From: Heterotrichella gracilis
Lineage: Eukaryota; Sar; Xanthophyceae; Tribonematales; Xanthonemataceae
Direction of reading: 5' to 3'
Length of the DNA stretch: 64,000 bases
NCBI GenBank assembly: GCA_032358255.1
Contig: JAULBX010001558.1
Coordinates: 62,001-126,000 of the forward strand
Below the pieces are notes generated by a model. The model was not told where the DNA came from. It did not search any database and saw nothing but the letters and a program-made list of their open reading frames with translations. The position numbers and the translations under genes are program-made. Position 1 is the stretch's first letter, and each line of letters begins with the position of its first letter. Shown one piece after another: positions 15,301-26,999 of this stretch.

Positions 15301-17511
15301 GAGCCCTCATTCCTGCGTGTGGCCTTCACCTTTCCCAAGCAAGGCTGCGGGGTGTATGATGTTGGAACCAACTCCCAAACCCTACACCATGAACCCTAAA
15401 CCCTGATGTGTGGTCTGCGGCCCCTGCAGGCGGTGATGGTGGTGCATGATGACGATGACTTCCAGGCAGATTCCAGCACCCAGGAGTGCTTGACAGCCAT
15501 TGAGACGCTCAAGACACAGCCGCAGCTGTGGGACAGGTGGGGGTGTTAGGGTTTAGATATAAGGGTTTAGGGTTGAAGGGACAGATGAGGGCATGCGGGG
15601 GTGGGGAATATGGGCTACGGTTGGGGATACTGCTGGAATGGGACGTGTGTGTGTAAGTGGGTGGCGTGGTGGTCTTTGTGGTTGTGGTATAGGACAAGGT
15701 TCAGGTGGAGGGCATGAGATGAGTGTTGGGGAGGTATATGGAGCCTGCTGTTACAATTGGCATAGCGTTAAATTATCTGTAAATTCCACAATTTTGCAAT
15801 GCTCAAGTTGTCCCGATATTCGTGTAAAACATCATTTTCCAGTGTTTTGTAGCGCTCACTGCATCCCTAAACGCATGTACTGTAGCTAAAGGATCCCCAG
15901 AACCCACCTCACCTGCCTGTCACCACCAGCTTAGCCCCTGCTAACCCTGCCCCTTCCCCCATTGCCGCGCAGCTACAACGCCAAGCCCCATATCCGCCAC
16001 GTGCTATCCAAGCTCAAGCGCTTCCATGCGCTGGCCAAGGCCAATGGGCGCACCAGCGTCAGCCTGGAGGAGCTGAGCGTGAGGGAAAACCCTAATGGGT
16101 ACAAGGTACGCAAAGGAAAAACCCTAGCATGACACAACCCTAATATTAGTGTGAAGTGTTTGAAAGGGGGCAGAACCTGGGGGGGAAAGGTAAGAAGGGA
16201 ACAACCCTGATGGACGAAAGAACCATAGTGGATTCAAGTTCAAGAAAGGGTGGGAGCACGGAGGAAAGCCTGGTGCCCAGGGTCATGCATGCATGAAGGC
16301 GTACACGGTGGATAGACCCTAAATCCTGCACCATGTAAGCAGCTGACACCTGGCGCATGACGCATGGCACTGTTGATGAATTTTCTTGTGGCAATGCCTT
16401 TTTACATGTAGCTGCACCTGTATCTGTGGAGCATATTTGGTTTTGAAAGTGACTATAACATGCAATGACGCGTGTGACTCTTGCATAACCGTAGTGTACT
16501 TTTGGATTGTAATCACAATGAAGGTAAACAAGGGTTGCAAGTGTGGTTGCATTTGCAATTGTAATCATTGTCGTGATCATGATTGTGCCTGTGCCAGGAT
16601 GATGACATGACGAGGCTGAGGGCGCTTGAGGGCATGTGGGGGGCCTACGTGGCGGGTGCTGCGGCGGCTGCGGCGGCTCTGGAGGGGGAGGAGGCGGCGG
16701 CTGGTGGTGCGGCTGTGGATGCGGCTGTGCAGGAGGCTAGGGATCGAGGCAAGGTGGGTGCAGGGGTGCGGGGGCTAGGGGAGTGGCGCCGCGGTAAAAT
16801 GCTGGTTGTGCATCAGCAATGGGACCAAGGGCACAAATGCATACAAATAGGTTTTGGTGTACAATGCGTGATGAACAAAAAGGTATTGCAGCGTGTGCTG
16901 TGGGCCCATGCCAGTTGGGTACCGCTGCCGGTGAAAGTGCACTGGTGGGGGGTTGCAGCAGATTGCTGCAAGCATGCGCTGCTTTGATGTTGACCGGCAC
17001 CAGCACCAGGCAGGGGTTAATTGCGTATACAGCTGCTGTTCTGTACGAGGGGGCTGTGCCGTGGGACTCCCCGCCCTTTCCTTGCTGAGAGGGCCAACGT
17101 CAATGGTAGAGCACCTAATATTCCGTTGATCATTGCATCACCTGACAAAAGATTCTTCATGCGCCACTGCAGGTTGGCCAACAGCCCTCAAACCCCAAGC
17201 CAGACCCTAACGGCTCCAAGGCAGGCCCCACCACCTCAGGCCCAGCACCAGCCCCCACCCCCGCCACCACCTCCACCACTACCACCACTGCAACGCCAGC
17301 CACACCGCCAGCACAAGGGGATCAGGATCAGCAGCCAGCGGCCAAGGGGGGTTTCTGGCAGGACATGTGCGTTGCTCTTCTGCAGCAGCTGGTGTTTGCG
17401 GTGCTGTCCATGGCGGGGGCGTTTGCGTTCATGCGGTGGAATGGGTTGTCGCCGTGGGGTGGGAATTCCCCGGTTCCGGGTGGGGATGGACAGCTGCCGC
17501 AAAAGGAGTAA
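12326..17511 (+). CDS. Ankyrin-repeat protein with C-terminal membrane anchor
   Basis: Eleven exons close in frame: 12326-12349, 12526-12591, 13004-13151, 13608-13737, 13947-14203, 14464-14668, 14858-15080, 15430-15536, 15973-16105, 16598-16753 and 17173-17511 (TAA), giving about 595 residues. At least five ankyrin repeats are visible: [86 protein letters not shown] and [19 protein letters not shown]. The middle region is helical and charged (KSY-like lysine-rich and LEELS segments). An Ala/Gly-rich stretch and a Pro/Thr-rich linker precede a hydrophobic segment ([20 protein letters not shown]) about 30 residues from the end, so it is probably tail-anchored with the repeats facing the cytosol. 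Ankyrin repeats bind proteins; the partner is unknown. Confidence 0.85.
13055..13385 (+). repeat. Exon echo of an ankyrin exon, still open
   Basis: Exon 3 sequence at 13058-13151 is repeated at about 13283-13376 with few changes. The copy codes [20 protein letters not shown] and keeps the donor (CCAGGTAGGT). The only nearby acceptor (TCAG ending at 13260) would join it in the wrong phase and hit TGA, so I treat it as an intronic echo and not an exon. Confidence 0.85.
13689..13800 (+). repeat. Exon echo of ankyrin exon 4 end
   Basis: Exon bases GTGGATGCATACGACGGCAA at about 13688 are echoed by GTAGATGCGTGTGGCGGTGA at about 13768, followed by GGACGATACACA against GGACGACACACC. The copy sits about 30 bases into the following intron. 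Confidence 0.7.
15045..15195 (+). repeat. Exon echo of ankyrin exon 7 end
   Basis: The exon end at 15041-15086 (GGCGAGGCAGGTCAAGG, then GAGCTGACGGTGCATAAGGT) is repeated at about 15151-15195 (GGCGAGGGAGGTCAAGG, GAGCTGGCGGTGCATGAGGT). The splice donor is retained. Confidence 0.85.
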
Positions 17512-18327
17512 TTGCATGGAGGTGTACGAAATTTATATGCTGGTTTAATCTGTCACTGTGGCGCCGATTTCATAAAGCTAATCATTGCAACATTGCGTGC
17601 ATCATACAGTGTAATACAGTATACTTTATGACATACACACATCGTCGACGGGTCACCCCCAGGGCCCAATGCCGCCCACTCTGGCAAATTGTGCTGTAAA
17701 GTATGGCACTAGGTTGTTACAGTAATTAATTTGGTAACACTATTCAACCCGGTTTACATATGCCCTAAGGGTAGCTCGCGACCGGTGTGCAACTTGCAAC
17801 GGCCATATGACGGCCAGGACCATCCTGTAATATCGCCAAATTGAATTTTCAAAGCACATGTGTCTACATCAAGTTCCTTGGCAATGCCAGACTGAGTCTC
17901 GAACTTAGTTGACTAAAATGTACCGTCAGGTAGGGCATGTATTGCCAAATACTAATCTGATTCCTCCCGGATTGCATGTAAACCATAGGATACATGTATT
18001 TTCTGACAGTACAATATTCGAAACTGCACCCTTATGGTTTAGGGGTGCAATTCCACCCAGGCCTGGGCCAAGTCTGCGCAATGCACGCCATGGCATGCCA
18101 TTGGCCAAACATGAAGGCCATGAGTGCAGTGAGACAGATCTATCATCACATCCAACTTCAAGGCTGGCTGCCTTTCTTGATATGATACGGTATCATCCGT
18201 CAGTGTCAGTATGGTGCGGTTGCTGTTTCTCCCCTAACTACACCTCTGTGCTCACACATGCTCACAAAAACATTGCCACTGTTTCCAAAGCCCGCATTCA
18301 GCAGCAAAAATGGGATTGCATGCTTTA
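17512..18327. other. 3' region of ankyrin gene, start of segmental duplication
   Basis: TGTAA at 17695-17699, about 185 bases past the ankyrin stop, is a plausible poly(A) signal. The same context is conserved at 22195-22199 in the second duplicate. No gene is seen up to the minus-strand gene that ends at 18328. Confidence 0.5.
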
Positions 18328-20990
18328 TCAACCCTCAAGGACTCCCGAGGTGACCTCTTCCCCAGCTGCTTCCGTACCTTCTAACATTGCTAACATGTAC
18401 GCCACCAAGGCTGGGGGGAAGCAATCCTGTCCCTGGGCCACTGTCCGCGCGTTGTTCTCGGAAGAGAGCAGGAAGTGCGCCAAGGTGCGGGCGTATACGT
18501 CGGGGTTGTCTGGAAAGGTGGCCTGCATGAGCCCCCGGTACCAGGCATCACCCCGGTCAAAGTGCTGGAGCATGGCCCGCTGTTCCTCTGTCAGGTCCAT
18601 GCGGTGCCCAGCCCCGCTTGGGTCTTGGCCTGAGCGGCAAGCATACGCAGGTGTCACAGGTGGCGAGAGGCTGTCCTGAAGGAGGGACCCTGGATCACTG
18701 CCCCCTGCCAGGCTGGTGGTGGTGGTGGTGGCAGCGGGGGCTTGTTGCCCAGCCCGGCTAGCCCCAGGCCCCGTGGTGGTGGGGTGGATGGCCTCCCAGG
18801 AGGGGACTGCCCACTGCCCTGCCCCTTGCCCAGCGCCAGGCGGCCCCGACAGGGCACCAGCAGACTCAAGCGGCTGATCATGATGGCGCGAGGCATCCTC
18901 AAGCCACTGCGCCACAGCAGAGTGCTCCCCTTGGAGAGGTGCAAATCCCGCCCTCTGAGCCGCGCCTTTGGGGTGCTCCCAGTGACAGTCCGACCCGGCA
19001 TCGCTCACGCAATAGTCTGTGTCGCCAAGTGCTGCGGGTGCACTCCGCACAGAACGAGCTGCTGGGAATTCCGCTGGCTGAAGCATCAAAGGTTGTTCGC
19101 CTGCAAAAGGAAGTGAGTCAGACTAAGCTTTGAGAGACACATGCGCCTACTTATAACCCAGTTCCTAAGCTGCAGTAGGTATACCGTGACCGCACTGCTC
19201 AACCTTGTGCCGAGACCAAGTGCCAACCTTCAAAGTGGGGTTTGAGCAGTGCGTCGTAGCCCCGAGCCATGCTGCAAGTCTGTGCTGAGTCTGTACTCCA
19301 GGAGTGACTTGACCCCTACCTAACAGCAGGTAGACAGGGCAGGCATGCTGGCCACACCTGCACACTGACCATGCTATATGGCAGGCTAGCTGAGCTTCAC
19401 TGGAAGCTTCAGCCATCTGGAAGGTTGTCCAACAGATGTAGTGCACCCTATGACTCAATAGAATTCCCTTCTTCTACAGGCCATGAGGCACTGTCCGTCT
19501 GAGGAGCATGCAGCCCACTTAACAGCCACGCGATGTGCCTCCCTCAAAGGGCTTCCCATCGACAGATAGTGGGTTGCCTTCCTCCCCTGCTGTCTTGCCC
19601 AGAGCCTGGCAAACCTCCACGAGGTCCTGGTGGGGTCCTCCTGGCCAGACGAGGAGAGGAATCTTGGTGTGAGAGGTCCGGACACTGAGCAGCTTGGAGG
19701 CATCGAAACCGAACTCGAATCGGCCTTGCCACTATCGCCCACGGAATACTGCCTCCTCTTACTCTAACTCTACAAGTCTCCTCTGCGTCACCCTCCTTTT
19801 GGAAGAAGGCTAGCTCTGCCATCTCAGCTGACCACCTGGAAACCTGCACAAACAGCGGTGAGAGCTCACAGCTCGCGGCAAGACTTCATATACCATACAG
19901 TGCTTCCTGCACACTGACAAGCCTCCTCAATCACAACGTGCCAGCGGTGAACCTCCACTAGAGGTGGCCACTAAGCGCATATATGGTGCCGTGTACCATG
20001 CCATTCACCTTGTTCCTCACCTGAAGACTCTATCACCTTGACTACTGCTCCTTGTCGAATCAGGCTCTGCGACTCAGTGCACTCGTCTGCTTGCACCCCC
20101 AGCTTGGCAGCCTCATCCCAGATATAGACATCGCGGTTGCTAAAAGCAGCCTGCAGTGCTTCAAACATTTTTCTCCGCTGCTGGCAGAAACATGGCGCTG
20201 TTTGCAGCAGTCATGACACTACCTGAAGGGTGGGTGCAAAAGAGTTGGAGACACATGTAGCAAGGAACCCTCGTATCCAACACCTGCAAAGTGCCGTGCC
20301 TTGAACTGGGTATGATATAGGCTGTGCTATGTCCCTGGTGGAATAGGTGCGTTGCTGGGCAGGTGCAGCGCATGTGTGAAGACACTAGTGAAGATCTTCT
20401 AGACTCTAGACTGGGTGCAGTGAGCTGTTCCTTCAGGCTGCTTTACCCAAGTGACAAAGCTGGGTGTTATTGGGTCCTGTGCAAGATCGCTTACCTGCCA
20501 GGCTACCTCCCTGCGTCCAGAGTTTGGCGTCGCGAGGAGGCTGAAGACGGACCAACCCAGAGGAGTGCACAACCCACGTGGTTGCTCGAAGGGTGCCCTT
20601 TGCAACAAACACAACCAAGAACAGAAAAAAACCAGTGCCGGTTAGATATACCCTTACACTGGCAAGCCGATTTCTAGAGCTTCTGTGCCAAAAGAAGGCT
20701 TCCTGAGAAAATGGCTCGTCTCTACTGAGGCTCTAGACTTATTCCCCACCTGCCTGCTGCCTGCACACAAGGATATCGGTGAGTGGGCCGGCCAGTCGGA
20801 CAGCTCCTCCTTTTGTGCACCACTGCTCGTCTTACCAGTGTTAAAGTAGCACCAACACTGTTGTGGAGTGCTTCTTTGTGTACGGTGTGACTGTGAGAGG
20901 GTTTCAACTTGCGAATTGCATGCATAAACGCATGCATGCGTAACTCCTTTATTTGCACATACTGCAGTAGAGACCGCTGCCTCCACGTCC
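18328..20990 (-). CDS. Unrecognised gene, duplicate copy A (possibly damaged)
   Basis: I do not recognise this family. Visible minus-strand coding blocks are about 20170-20014 (begins MFEALQAAFSNRDVYIWDEA), about 19841-19560 (VSRWSAEMAELAFFQKEGD, then GGSIPWAIVA) and about 19101-18328, a long last exon that ends GEEVTSGVLEG and stop. The last exon is Gly/Pro/Ser-rich and then has a charged helical end (MDLTEEQRAMLQHFDRGDAW, LAHFLLSSENN). Within the middle block the frame breaks after GGSIPWAIVA: the protein-like continuation FGFDASKLLSVRTSHTKIPL lies in another frame, offset by seven extra bases compared with copy B. An unseen intron could explain this, but a frameshift is simpler. Similar blocks in copy B show these are real exons. 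Upstream exons and the start are not resolved. Confidence 0.45.
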
Positions 20991-21002
20991 GCCAGTCCTC
21001 TA

Positions 21003-21335
21003 CAAATGAAAATAAATGCATTTTCCAGAAATATAAAGCTTTGGTAAAGCTTTTTTTATTTTTAAAGCTTTTTTTATTTTTAAAGCTTTGAAAAGAGATT
21101 ATTTCAAAATTGGTAAAGCTTTGTTCACTAAAGTGAATCGCTTCGCTAAAACTGGTATTTATTTTGTGAGTAGCTTTCGTTCACTACCGTTTTTTCCAAA
21201 GCTTTATAGCTTAATTATTCTTAATGTAAAATATTCTCAAACTATTTTAGTCAAAATAACATACTTTTATAAAGCTAGTATCTTATACGATAAAACGTAC
21301 TTAAAGTAGCAAAACTCTAGCCCCTCTCAAAAATT
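21003..21335. mobile_element. AT-rich insertion, organelle-DNA-like (candidate NUPT/NUMT)
   Basis: This stretch of about 330 bases is strongly AT-rich inside GC-rich surroundings, with abrupt edges. It is full of AAAGCTTT palindromes, poly-T runs and CTTCGCTAAA-type strings. The duplicate copy B passes directly from the left flank (CGCCTCTCC, 24720-24730) to the right flank (CAGGTACACGG, about 24749), so the block was inserted in A or deleted from B. Its composition resembles green-algal plastid or mitochondrial intergenic DNA. A 73-codon open frame inside it (21088-21309) matches nothing I know. Confidence 0.5.
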
Positions 21336-21945
21336 ATACCAGGTACACGTTGCTGCAGGATGGCGGTACCGGTATTGGTCGCTGCCACCGTGAGGATGCA
21401 TGCATGCATCTGTCCCGGGGGTATACATGCAACCAGTCTGCAGCCTGTCCACAACAGCATCCTGTGAAAACATGCAAACATGGGTGCCACTGCGTTGCAA
21501 CATACCGTAGCGGAGCACTGCACTGTTTGGGGTTGAGATTGACTCTGCAGCGGTGGCGGTGGCATGGTGTGTGTCTCTCTCTGTCTACAACCACGTATCA
21601 CCACCATACTGGCCCCACATCGTCGCACCAACACACACGTCATACCGCTGTGGGACTCAACCAACTGCATTTACTTGTCCCACCGCGCCCCGTCTTGTAC
21701 CCTCATTTAGCCGCTGGTGCTGGCTGGCACGAGGCCTGAGGGAGCGGGATGCCTGCCTACACGCTGCGGGGGGTGGAGGTGCAGTTCCCATATGAGGCGT
21801 ATGACTGCCAGGCGAGACCGCGCACGCAACCATTTTTCGACGCTTATTTACAGAACCTATCTACTCTGCTCCTAGCAAACCCTTTGTGACATATGCACGG
21901 GATATGGATATCCCGTGCACCAGCTGGCACTGCAGTCGCCACTCT

Positions 21946-24900
21946 GGTGGACAGCCACCGCCCTACCGGAGTCAACTGGCCGCAAAAGGAGTACTGGCAA
22001 GGGGGTTGTAGACAGCTATAATTTAAATATTGTCGCTGTGGCTGTCACTGTGGCGCCGGTAGTCTGTCACAGCAGGGCCCTGGGTTGGCGATGCGTGTAA
22101 GTTAAACACGCAACAGTTGCTGTGGCGCTATTCATTGCAATCATAACAATGACACGCATTGCCAACCCCTGCCTAGGGGCCGCCCACATTGTGCTGTAAC
22201 CTATCATACGTCCGGGCACTGTGATAATTATTTACAATAATATATCACCCTAATATATTGTAAACTGCGTTTGGAGGGCCCTAAGGGAAATGGGCAGCCG
22301 CAATTGTTAACATCACTGTTGCGGTGGCCATGCAACGTCTCGACCGCCGTCTCGGGTCTCGAGATTCTGGTATATCGCTGAATACAAATTTGGACGTTTC
22401 TTGGCAATGCCACACTGCGTCTGCCACTGGAATATCTACATGAATAGGCATTGACACGCATCTATCACCATATCCAACTCAGTCATAGTTGGCTGTATTT
22501 CACTGAAATGCCATCATGAGTCATGGACGATGCCAAGTTGGACGATCCCTGTTGTCATGACATGCAACACTATACTTGACAACAGGACACTGTTTCTAAA
22601 TCTGTTCTCATTGCCGCAGCACGTGCAAGGCCCCTCCCGGGACTGCACCATCAACCCTCAAGGACTCCCGAGGCGACCTCTTCCCCAGCTGCTTCCGTCT
22701 CTTCTAACATTGCTGACATGATGTAGTACGCTGCCAGGGCTGGGGGGAAGCCCGCCTGTCCCTGGGACTCTGTCTCCGCGTTGTTCTCGGAAGAGAGCAG
22801 GAAGTGCGCCAAGGTGGGGGCGTATACGTCGGGGCTGTCTGGAAAGGCGGCCTGCATGAGCCCCCGGTACCAGGCATCACCCCGATCAAAGTGCTGGATC
22901 ATGGCCCGCTGTTCCTCTGTCAGGTCCATGCGGTGCCCAGCCTTGCTTGGCTCCTGGCCTGAGCGGCAAGCATACGCATGTGTGACAGGTGGCAGGAGGC
23001 TGTCCTGAAGGAGGGACCCTGGATCACTGCCCCCTGCCAGGCGGCTTGCCCCAGGCCCCATGCCAGCGGGGTGGTTCGCCTCGCCCGAGGGGCCTGCCCA
23101 CTGCCCTGCCCCTAGGTCAGTGCAAGGCCCCATCTCAGCTTGGGCGCCAATAGACTCAAGCGGCTGATGGCGCGAGGCATCCTCGAGCCACTGCGCCACA
23201 GCACAGTGCTCCCTTTTTTGAGGTGCAAACCCCACACACTGGTTTGGGGTGCTCCCAGGGACAGTTGGACCCTGCATCGCTCACGCAATCGTCTGTGGCG
23301 CCAAGTGCTGCGGGGGCGCTGTGCCAGGAAGGGGCTGCTGCACGCCGCAGTGTCTGCTGTTCTTGTGTTTGCTCAGCAGGATGGATGCGTGCTGCTGCAG
23401 GGTGGCGGGGCACAGCCGGTTGACTGTGCAGCTGCGCATCTGCAGCTAGCACATGCGCTGGCTGAAGCATTGGTTGGCGTGGGTGTTTGCCTGCAAACGT
23501 GGAGATTGACACTGAGCTTTGAGACACACATACCTTAATTTAACCTAATTTACTTCTAGTTCCTTAACCACTTTAATGCCTAATTCCTAACTTGCAGCTG
23601 CTGTAGGTACTGTCTGAGGAGCATGCAGCCCATTTGTGACAACCACGCACTGTGCCTCCCTCAAAGGACTTACTGGTAACAAATAGTGGGTTGCCTTCCT
23701 CCCCTGCTGTCTTGCCCAGAACCTGTCGAATCCTCACGAGGTCCTGGGGGGATCCTCCCTATGGGGGTCCTCCTGGCCAGACGAGGTAATGAAACGTGGT
23801 GTGAGAGGTCCGGACCGTGAGCGGTTAGGAGGCATCGAAACCGAAAGCGCTTGCCACTATCGCCCACGGAATACTGCCTCCTGGCACTCCAAGTTTAAAA
23901 TTCTTCTCTGGGTCACCCTCCTTTTGGAAGAAGGCTAGTTCTGCCATCTCAGCTGACCACCTGGAAACCTGCACAAACACCGGTGTGAGCTCACAGCTGG
24001 AGGCATGTACTTCATATACCATACAGTGCTTCCAGCGCACTGATAAGCCTCCTCAACCACAACATGCCAGCGGTGAACCTCCACTAGAGATTGAACAGGC
24101 GCATTGCTGTTCAGGTGGGGTGCTCAGGTGGGGTGCAGTGAGCTTTACTGTAGATTGAAGGCGGTCCCGTAACGTCAAAGGTGGTTCATTCATACTAACA
24201 ACTGTGTGACAAAAACCGGGTGTGTCTGGGCGCCAAGCAAGTTCGCTCACCTGCGGGGGTGCCTCCCTGCGCGAGTGGAGGCTGCCACGAAGATGGACCA
24301 ACGTTAAACCCAACTACAGGTTGCTCGAGGCCCTATAGGGTGCCCTTTGCAACGAACTCAACCAACAAGAATAAGAAGCCCAGAGCCAGTTATACTGGCG
24401 AGCCGATTGCTAGAGCTTCTGAGCTTTCCTGAGAGAAATGGGCTCGTATCTGAGGCTCTAGACAAATTCCCCACCTGCTGCCTGCACTCAAGGATATCGT
24501 TGAGTGGGCCGGCCAGTCGGACAGTTCCTCCTATGTAACACCACTGCTCTCTTGCCAGTTCCTGATAACACCAACACCGCTGTGGAGGGCGTTCTTTGTG
24601 TTCGGCTTGGTTAAGTGTGAGAGAGCTTCAACTTGCATAATTGCATGCATATACGCATGCATGCATAACGTCGTTATTTGCACACACTGGAGCAGAGACC
24701 ACTGCCTCCACGTCTGCCACGCCTCTCCAAGGCCCCCCAAACATCTTATCAGGTACACGGTGCTGCTTGAATAACTTTTACCGATACTGGTCGCTGCCAC
24801 CGTCAGGATGCATGCATGCATCTGTCCCGGTACACCTGCAACCAGGCAGCCTGCCCACAGCAGCATCCCTGTGGCTACAAATATACATGGGTGCCACTGC

Positions 24901-25180
24901 CTTGCAACATACTGTAGCGGAGCATGGCACAGTTTGGGGTTTAGCGTGACTCGGTGGCGATGGTGGCATGTGTCTTTCCCTGACTGGTCCCTTCGCCACA
25001 ATACAGCCCCGCACCGCCACACCAACATACTTGTCATACCGCAGTGGGACTCACCCAACGGCATTTCATTTATACCACCGTGGCCCGTCTTGTGGCCACT
25101 GCCCCTAGCAAACCCTTTGTGACCCACCTTTACCAAGTAGCCACTCTGGCGAGTGGACAGCCACAGCCCCACCCAAGTCG
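21946..25180. repeat. Segmental duplication, right copy (B)
   Basis: Copy B begins with a remnant of the ankyrin 3' end (GGCCGCAAAAGGAGTA near 21980), keeps the TGTAA context at 22195-22199, and ends near 25150 with CTCTGGCGAGTGGACAGCCA, which also occurs, slightly altered, near 21938 at the A/B junction. Divergence is moderate, with many indels, so the duplication is not recent. Confidence 0.75.
22651..24530 (-). pseudogene. Duplicate copy B of the unrecognised gene, degraded
   Basis: The last exon (about 23490-22651) is homologous to copy A, with the same stop and a conserved end (MDLTEEQRAMIQHFDRGDAW). Its upstream half is in another frame: the segment ending CVSDAGSNCPWEHPK and the one starting VGFAPQKREHCAVAQWLED are continuous in A but shifted here. 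The middle exon reads GGSIPWAIVASAFGFDAS and then an immediate stop at about 23827-23825. The exon starting MFEALQ in A (about 20170-20014) is absent. The damage differs from that of copy A. The C-terminal 90 residues nevertheless stay open and similar. Confidence 0.6.
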
Positions 25181-25482
25181 CCCTCTATTGAACCCTAGGG
25201 ATACCATGTTGACACCCCCTTAACCCTTGTGAACCCTGTGCAGCAGGCCCCATCAGCAGCCACAAGGCCACAGCCCACAGCCACTCAGTGCGTAAGTGGC
25301 AGTGATTGAACCGGCCTTCAGAGTGCACCCGAGTGCACCTTAGGAAGCCACAGCCAAGCAGCACACCACCCTTGCGCGCTACCTGAGGCAAAGCAGGACT
25401 GGCGCACACACCATTTTAAAACACCGAGGTGACTACCTTGTTCAACCATCAGCCTCCCGTCTGACCAAGGCGGCACGACAAC

Positions 25483-25677
25483 ATGGCGCGAGGCGGCAGG
25501 CCCGACATCCTGACTGTGCTGCTGCGCCAGGCGCTGTTTGCTGCCGTGATGATTGGTGGGGCCCTGTACATGATGAAGGCAAACGGGAGGCTGCCAGGGA
25601 GGTACTTTGGGCCAGGGGGGGAGAGCGAGCTGAGCGATGGGGCGTGGCTGGAGGGGTTCAACGCAACGGGTTTCTGA
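25483..25677 (+). CDS. Small single-pass membrane protein, unrecognised
   Basis: A single exon encodes 64 residues. The start ATG lies in a CAACATGGCG context. The N-terminus is basic (MARGGRPDIL), followed by one hydrophobic helix (TVLLRQALFAAVMIGGALYM), a KANGR turn, a Gly-rich acidic tail and the end GFNATGF. A TGTAA at about 25865-25869, roughly 190 bases after the stop, fits a poly(A) signal and supports a real transcript. Size and layout resemble small organelle-membrane or subunit proteins, but no family is recognised. Confidence 0.55.
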   Translation: MARGGRPDILTVLLRQALFAAVMIGGALYMMKANGRLPGRYFGPGGESELSDGAWLEGFNATGF

Positions 25678-26999
25678 AGGGAGGGGGGGCTTGGAGATTG
25701 ATGGGTGACGTGGAAGGAAGGGATGGTGTTGTGAGTGGAGGAGGGGATGGTAGGGGAGAGGGGGTTTGGGGGGGGGGGGCTACGCCGTGGTGTTCAGGGG
25801 GGGAGGGCTTGACACGGGTGGTGTTCCCTAACCCTGACCGAACGCTTCCAGAGTGCCTCCAGGTTGTAATGTAGCTAAAATATCTGTGGTGGATAAGGAT
25901 CTGTTGGGTGATATGTGAACTTGCTATGCTGCTGTATGCACACTTTTTAGGCTTTTCCTTTCCAATCACCAAGCGTGCGCTGAGGTTCTGTTGCGTGTGA
26001 CCTAGTTACATTGTTCCTTGGTATCCAACACTGCAGTCAAGGTGCATGCTACGCGCCTGATTTGCAGTATTTATACCTTCATGCGTGTTGCTGTCAGTTT
26101 GAGATTAGGTGATAAATGCAGAGTGGGCGCTGTGCGCGCGGCTATAGCATGCTAGCCCGGGCAGGGCAGGGGCAGACACCAGCTGCCTAATCGGGCACCT
26201 GCATATGTATAGATGTGCATATCATTACACGCTTCAGCCGAGCCCAGAGACCCCTCAGGTTGATATGGCAAGCCAGGTCTAGGGTCTTGACACTCAGGAA
26301 ATTATTCCACGTTGAAAACCCTTCAAAACCCTAGCATGCCATCAACTGCACTGAAACCGCACAACCGGGCTGTAAAAAGCACAGTGGCTATCACAGTTGG
26401 ATGCTAAGGTTCTGGCCGGTGAGCAGACCAGCGAGGTTGCGGAAGAGTGGCTGGCTGCGGCACTAGTCTTTGAGGCTGATACTTTCAAGGTATTACCTTA
26501 CAAGCGGTTCATGCAAACATACCGCTTGGATACCCTAGGTGTTAACGCTGGACAACCTCTGAAGGGACTCATCGAAGTGCGCGCAGACACTGTTGTAGTC
26601 TGGTCCCGGGTTTTAGCACTGTCTGAGTTGCATGGTTTTCTCCAAGTTGGTTTTACAGCATGCATGCATTTGCACATGCGCACGGCACATAACCCTGTGC
26701 CAATGGCATGTTGTGAGCAGGTTTTTGCTGCATGCTACACATGATGTAACTATGCTAAACTTCGATGTAGCGTCTTCCTTAATGCATGCATATGGTTTCA
26801 GCAAATCCAACCTTTACACACTTTGGGGCAGCAGATGAGGCTTGACTCCCTACCCCTAAACCCTGACAACCCTTTTGCAGGCCAACTGATACCATACTGC
26901 CCCGCTGCCGCACACCCACAGCTACCAACCGACACCCCCCTCAGAATCAATCAGCCAAACACAACCTGCGCGCCACCACCACCACCACCACTGGTCCAC
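25678..26999. other. Spacer upstream of the nitrilase gene
   Basis: A G-rich stretch (25680-25800) is followed by mixed sequence. An open frame at 26397-26744 has no homology I recognise and uses TGCATGCA-rich repeats, so it is left uncalled. The promoter of the nitrilase gene should lie near the right end. Confidence 0.4.

Larger units (their letters stand above)
17495..21945. repeat. Segmental duplication, left copy (A)
   Basis: The unit begins near the end of the ankyrin last exon (GCCGCAAAAGGAGTA) and runs to about 21945, where the same sequence context recurs and copy B begins. Matching blocks in the same order are 18330-19110 with 22653-23495, 19490-19950 with 23600-24060, 20330-20800 with 24080-24540, and 21336-21710 with 24740-25100. 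Copy A holds three segments that B lacks: about 19180-19480, about 19975-20345 and the AT-rich block 21003-21335. Confidence 0.8.

Noticed and set aside
21088-21309. 73-codon frame in the AT-rich insert as a gene
   Set aside because: It is confined to the AT-rich block, absent from the duplicate, and its composition simply reflects AT-rich DNA.
26397-26744. 115-codon open frame upstream of the nitrilase
   Set aside because: No recognisable protein features. It overlaps TGCATGCA-rich sequence, and there is no phase-consistent link to the nitrilase exons.
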